Source: Paraburkholderia fynbosensis (GTDB taxonomy: Bacteria > Pseudomonadota > Gammaproteobacteria > Burkholderiales > Burkholderiaceae). From it: a stretch of 64,000 bases of DNA. Below the pieces are notes generated by a model. It was given only the letters and a program-made list of their open reading frames with translations. It made no database searches and was not told the DNA's origin. Location: assembly GCF_902859935.1 (NCBI RefSeq), contig NZ_CADIKI010000002.1, positions 62,001 to 126,000 of the forward strand, read 5' to 3'. The position numbers and the translations under genes are program-made. This document shows positions 60,824 to 64,000 of the stretch, one piece after another (position 1 is the first letter of the stretch; every line of letters begins with the position of its first letter).

Positions 60824-61465
60824 ATGACGTCGAAAACAGTAAGCGATATCGTGCGCCTCGGCCCGGTGATTCCGGTGCTTGCGTTCGACTCGGTCGAACA
60901 GGGCGAACACGTGTCGCGCGCGCTGCATGCGGGCGGCGTGAAGGTGCTGGAAATCACCTTGCGCACGGCGGCCGGCCTCGAAGCGATCGAGCGCGCGAGC
61001 CAGTTGGCCGAGGACATCGTGGTCGGCGTCGGCACGATCACGAAGCCCGAGCACTGCGCGCAGGCGAAGAAAGCGGGCGCACAGTTCGGCGTGTCGCCGG
61101 GTTTGACGAAGGACATGCACAAGGCCGCGCAGGATGCGGGCTTGCCGCTGCTGCCGGGCGTGATGACGCCCACCGACATCATCGCGGCGCTGGAGCTCGG
61201 CTACGAGATCGTGAAGTTTTTCCCGGCGCAGCAAGCCGGCGGCGTGCCGATGCTGCAGGCATTCCACGGCCCGTTCCCGACGCTGAAGTTCTGCCCGACC
61301 GGTGGCATCACGGCCGAAACGGCGACGCATTTCCTGTCGCTGCCGAACGTGGTGTGCGTCGGCGGTTCGTGGCTCACGCCGAAGGCCGCGCTGGCGGCGC
61401 AGAACTGGGACGAAGTCACGCGTCTCGCGCGAGCCGCCAGCCAGCTCGCCGCGCCGGCCCACTAA
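60824..61465 (+). CDS. eda: 2-keto-3-deoxy-6-phosphogluconate aldolase
   Basis: 213 residues. Class I aldolase: catalytic Glu in KVLEITLRT, GVMTPTDI, Schiff-base Lys in EIVKFFPAQQAGG, GGITAETA. Cleaves KDPG to pyruvate and glyceraldehyde 3-phosphate. Distinct from the dgoA-type aldolase in the sugar cluster. Confidence 0.97.
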   Translation: MTSKTVSDIVRLGPVIPVLAFDSVEQGEHVSRALHAGGVKVLEITLRTAAGLEAIERASQLAEDIVVGVGTITKPEHCAQAKKAGAQFGVSPGLTKDMHKAAQDAGLPLLPGVMTPTDIIAALELGYEIVKFFPAQQAGGVPMLQAFHGPFPTLKFCPTGGITAETATHFLSLPNVVCVGGSWLTPKAALAAQNWDEVTRLARAASQLAAPAH

Positions 61466-61506
61466 AAGCCGCGCGCACTTCAAGCCGCCTCATCAAGGTC
61501 TGGCGC

Positions 61507-61560
61507 AAAGGAGCCTCGTCGATACAGCCGCTCGGGCTGTCGCGCCGGGGCTCCTTTGTG
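61507..61560 (+). terminator. Branched terminator-like hairpin after eda
   Basis: Outer stem AAAGGAGCC/GGCTCCTTT with an inner ACAGCC/GGCTGT hairpin, ending TTTGTG. Probably ends or attenuates the edd-eda transcript before gntP. Confidence 0.65.
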
Positions 61561-61715
61561 ATTGCTTACCGGATTCACGCGCGCTTTCCGGAAACAAACA
61601 GTAAAATTCAGCGTCCACGCGGTCAGCCGGGTTTTCAGGCGCCGCGCAGGTCGCCACAAGACGAAGTGCTGGCCGTGTTCCGCACTCAGAATCAATAACG
61701 CAAAGGAGGAGCTTC

Positions 61716-63107
61716 ATGGAAGCTGTCCACGGCAGCATGCTGCTGGTTTACGCGGTGGTCGCCATCGCATTGCTGATCTTGCTGATCACGCGCTACAAGG
61801 TTTATCCGTTCCTCGTTCTCATCATGGTGTCGCTGCTGCTGGGTCTCGTAGCCGGCATGCCTATGGCCACCATCGTCAAATCGTTCGAAACGGGTAACGG
61901 CAACACACTTGGGCACATCGCGGTCGTGGTCGGTCTCGGCACGATGCTCGGCAAGATGATGGCCGAATCGGGCGGCGCCGAGCGCATCGCCACCACGTTG
62001 ATCAACTTCTTTGGCGAGAAGAACATCCACTGGGCGATGATGGTCGTCGCGATCATCGTCGGGTTGCCGGTGTTCTTCGAGGTCGGCTTCGTGCTGCTGA
62101 TTCCGATCGCGTTCAACGTCGCGAGGCGCACCAACAAATCGCTGCTGCTGGTCGGCTTGCCGATGGTCGCGGGTCTGTCCGTCGTGCACGGACTGCTCCC
62201 GCCGCATCCGGCCGCGATGCTCGCCGTACAGGCGTATCACGCGGATATCGGCAGGACGATCGCCTACGGGCTGATCGTCGGCGTGCCGACCGCGATCATC
62301 GCCGGTCCGCTGTTCGCGCTGCTGGTCAGCCGCTATATCAAGCTGCCGAAGGAAAATGCGCTCGCCGCGCAATTTCTCGGCCATGACAATGGCGGCAACG
62401 GCGCCAACGCGAAAGCCGGCGCGGCGCCGAAGCGCGAATTGCCGAGCTTCGGCATCACGCTGTTCACGATCTTGCTGCCGGTGCTTCTGATGCTGATCGG
62501 CAGCTGGGCCGATCTGATCTCCACGCCGAAGACCCTGCCGAACGATCTGCTGCGCTTCTTCGGCAACTCGGACGTCGCGCTGTTGACGGCCGTGCTCGTC
62601 AGCTTCTGGACCTTCGGCGCGAGCCGCGGCTTTACGCGTGAACAGATCCAGAAGTTCTGCGGCGAATGTCTCGCGCCGATCGCGGGCATCACGCTGATCG
62701 TCGGCGCGGGCGGCGGTTTCGGCCGCGTGCTGATGGATAGCGGCATTTCGAAGGAAATCGTCAATGTGGCAACTTCCGTGCATATGTCGCCGCTGCTGTT
62801 CGGCTGGCTGGTCGCGGCGCTGATCCGTCTCGCGACCGGTTCTGCCACGGTGGCGATGACCACCGCCTGCGGCATCGTCGCGCCGATCGCGGCGGCGGGC
62901 GCGGTGCAGGTCAAGCCGGAATTGCTGGTGCTCGCCACCGGTTCGGGCTCGCTGATCTTCTCGCACGTGAACGACGGCGGCTTCTGGCTGATCAAGGAGT
63001 ACTTCGGTATGACGGTGGGGCAGACCTTCAAGACATGGTCGCTCCTCGAGACCATCATCTCGCTGATGGGTTTGGGCTTGACCTTCGCGCTCGCGGCGGT
63101 CCTGTAA
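61716..63107 (+). CDS. gntP: Gluconate:H+ symporter (GntP family)
   Basis: 463 residues, about twelve to fourteen membrane segments. GLGTMLGKMMAESGGAERIA, GLSVVHGLLPPHPAAMLA and the C-terminal TGSATVAMTTACGI and SLIFSHVNDGGFWL are family hallmarks. AAAGGAGGAG before the ATG. Feeds gluconate to gntK, 18 nt downstream. Confidence 0.95.
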   Translation: MEAVHGSMLLVYAVVAIALLILLITRYKVYPFLVLIMVSLLLGLVAGMPMATIVKSFETGNGNTLGHIAVVVGLGTMLGKMMAESGGAERIATTLINFFGEKNIHWAMMVVAIIVGLPVFFEVGFVLLIPIAFNVARRTNKSLLLVGLPMVAGLSVVHGLLPPHPAAMLAVQAYHADIGRTIAYGLIVGVPTAIIAGPLFALLVSRYIKLPKENALAAQFLGHDNGGNGANAKAGAAPKRELPSFGITLFTILLPVLLMLIGSWADLISTPKTLPNDLLRFFGNSDVALLTAVLVSFWTFGASRGFTREQIQKFCGECLAPIAGITLIVGAGGGFGRVLMDSGISKEIVNVATSVHMSPLLFGWLVAALIRLATGSATVAMTTACGIVAPIAAAGAVQVKPELLVLATGSGSLIFSHVNDGGFWLIKEYFGMTVGQTFKTWSLLETIISLMGLGLTFALAAVL

Positions 63108-63125
63108 GGAAGTAAGGAGTCTTTG

Positions 63126-63620
63126 ATGATTTTGATCGCAATGGGCGTGTCGGGCGCCGGCAAGACGAGAATTGGCGAAATGCTGGCGGAGCGCCTGCAC
63201 TGCGCGTTCACCGACGGCGACGCGTTCCACAGCGCCGCCAATAAGGAGAAGATGCACCACGGCATTGCGCTCACCGACGAAGACCGTTGGCCGTGGCTGA
63301 AAACCATCCGCGCCGCGATCGAAGACAAGCAGAAGGCAGGCGAGACGGCGGTGTTCACGTGTTCGTCGCTCAAGCGCTCGTATCGCGACATCCTGCGCGA
63401 CGGCGACAAGGACGTGTGCTTCGTCTACCTGAAGGGCTCGCGCCAGGTGCTCGAAGAGCGTCTGACCACGCGCACCGGGCACTTCTTCGATCCGTCGCTG
63501 CTGCAAAGCCAGCTCGATACGCTCGAAGAGCCGGGCGCGGACGAGGCGATCACGGTGAGCATCGAACTGTCGCCGGAAGAGATCGTCGACGACGTGTTGA
63601 AGCAGGTCGAGGCGCGGTGA
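63126..63620 (+). CDS. gntK: Gluconokinase
   Basis: 164 residues. P-loop GVSGAGKT (7-14), DGDAFHSAANKEKMHHGIALTDEDRWPWL split as substrate motif, CSSLKRSYRD. Phosphorylates gluconate to the Edd substrate. Ends the hexR/edd-eda-gntPK locus. Confidence 0.97.
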   Translation: MILIAMGVSGAGKTRIGEMLAERLHCAFTDGDAFHSAANKEKMHHGIALTDEDRWPWLKTIRAAIEDKQKAGETAVFTCSSLKRSYRDILRDGDKDVCFVYLKGSRQVLEERLTTRTGHFFDPSLLQSQLDTLEEPGADEAITVSIELSPEEIVDDVLKQVEAR

Positions 63621-63657
63621 GCTTGCGCTAGCCCATTCGCTCGTCGTTGTAGAGACG

Positions 63658-63688
63658 AAAAAAAGCCGCTCCTCGGAGCGGCTTTTTT
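63658..63688 (+). terminator. Intrinsic terminator between gntK and purB
   Basis: Seven A, stem GCCGCTCC-TC-GGAGCGGC, six T. Identical hairpin to that after gap. Bidirectional. Confidence 0.92.
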
Positions 63689-63734
63689 ATGCCCGCCTCG
63701 CGCGTCACGAGGCAGGCTTGCATCGAGCGGCGAA

Positions 63735-64000
<266 letters not shown>

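Overview
The window is a high-GC, gene-dense stretch of chromosome from a betaproteobacterium, almost certainly Burkholderia sensu lato and probably a soil- or plant-associated Paraburkholderia. The evidence is the protein families and gene neighbourhoods (aroQ-accB-accC-prmA-tpx; fur/bamE-dapB-exbBD-leuS-lptE-holA-proA; hexR/edd-eda-gntP-gntK; MaeB fused to a phosphotransacetylase domain) plus codon use rich in G/C third positions. I see no tRNA, rRNA, prophage, insertion sequence or CRISPR array. Both ends are cut: a PfkB-family kinase on the left and purB on the right.

Layout. (1) 1-7,180, minus strand: a core block with aroQ, accB, accC, prmA, a zinc-ribbon DUF3426 membrane protein, tpx and a PfkB kinase, preceded by a TlpA-like thioredoxin and an unnamed nucleotidyltransferase-like protein. 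(2) 7,388-13,461, plus: mpl, a YqiA-like esterase, an RNase II-family nuclease, aroE, mtgA. (3) 13,517-18,650, plus: a tcuR-tcuA-tcuB-tcuC tricarballylate cluster ending in a strong terminator. (4) 19,086-29,674, plus: a sugar-oxidation cluster with an IclR regulator, KDGal kinase and KDPGal aldolase, two SDR dehydrogenases, an AraFGH-type ABC importer, an SMP-30 lactonase and an aldose 1-epimerase. (5) 29,782-39,678: pyrF, a minus-strand cupin/pncC/pgpA/thiL group, maeB, a secreted barnase-type RNase with barstar, rsmE, a VOC protein and a spermidine-synthase-like protein. (6) 39,958-47,656: tkt-gap, a FadR-type regulator divergent from dctA, allantoicase plus ureidoglycolate lyase, and fur. 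(7) 47,815-57,607: bamE, dapB, an ExbB/ExbD pair, leuS, lptE, holA, proA and a HemJ-like membrane protein. (8) 57,720-64,000: hexR divergent from edd-eda, then gntP-gntK, then the end of purB.

How the genes work together. Several blocks feed central carbon metabolism: tricarballylate to cis-aconitate (tcu), aldoses oxidised to lactones and then keto-deoxy acids split by aldolases (sugar cluster), the Entner-Doudoroff pathway with gluconate uptake (edd, eda, gntP, gntK under HexR), C4-dicarboxylate uptake (dctA), malic enzyme, and transketolase/GAPDH.

Most noteworthy signals. A structured leader about 80 nt long occurs twice, directly before tcuA and directly before araG, with compensatory base changes and the same ribosome-binding-site flank: a candidate cis-regulatory RNA or riboswitch class shared by two unrelated operons. 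There is also a minus-strand intrinsic terminator with no minus-strand gene behind it, preceded by further hairpins (a possible small RNA) between maeB and the barnase gene. Finally, clear operator/promoter layouts are visible for HexR and for the FadR-type regulator of dctA.
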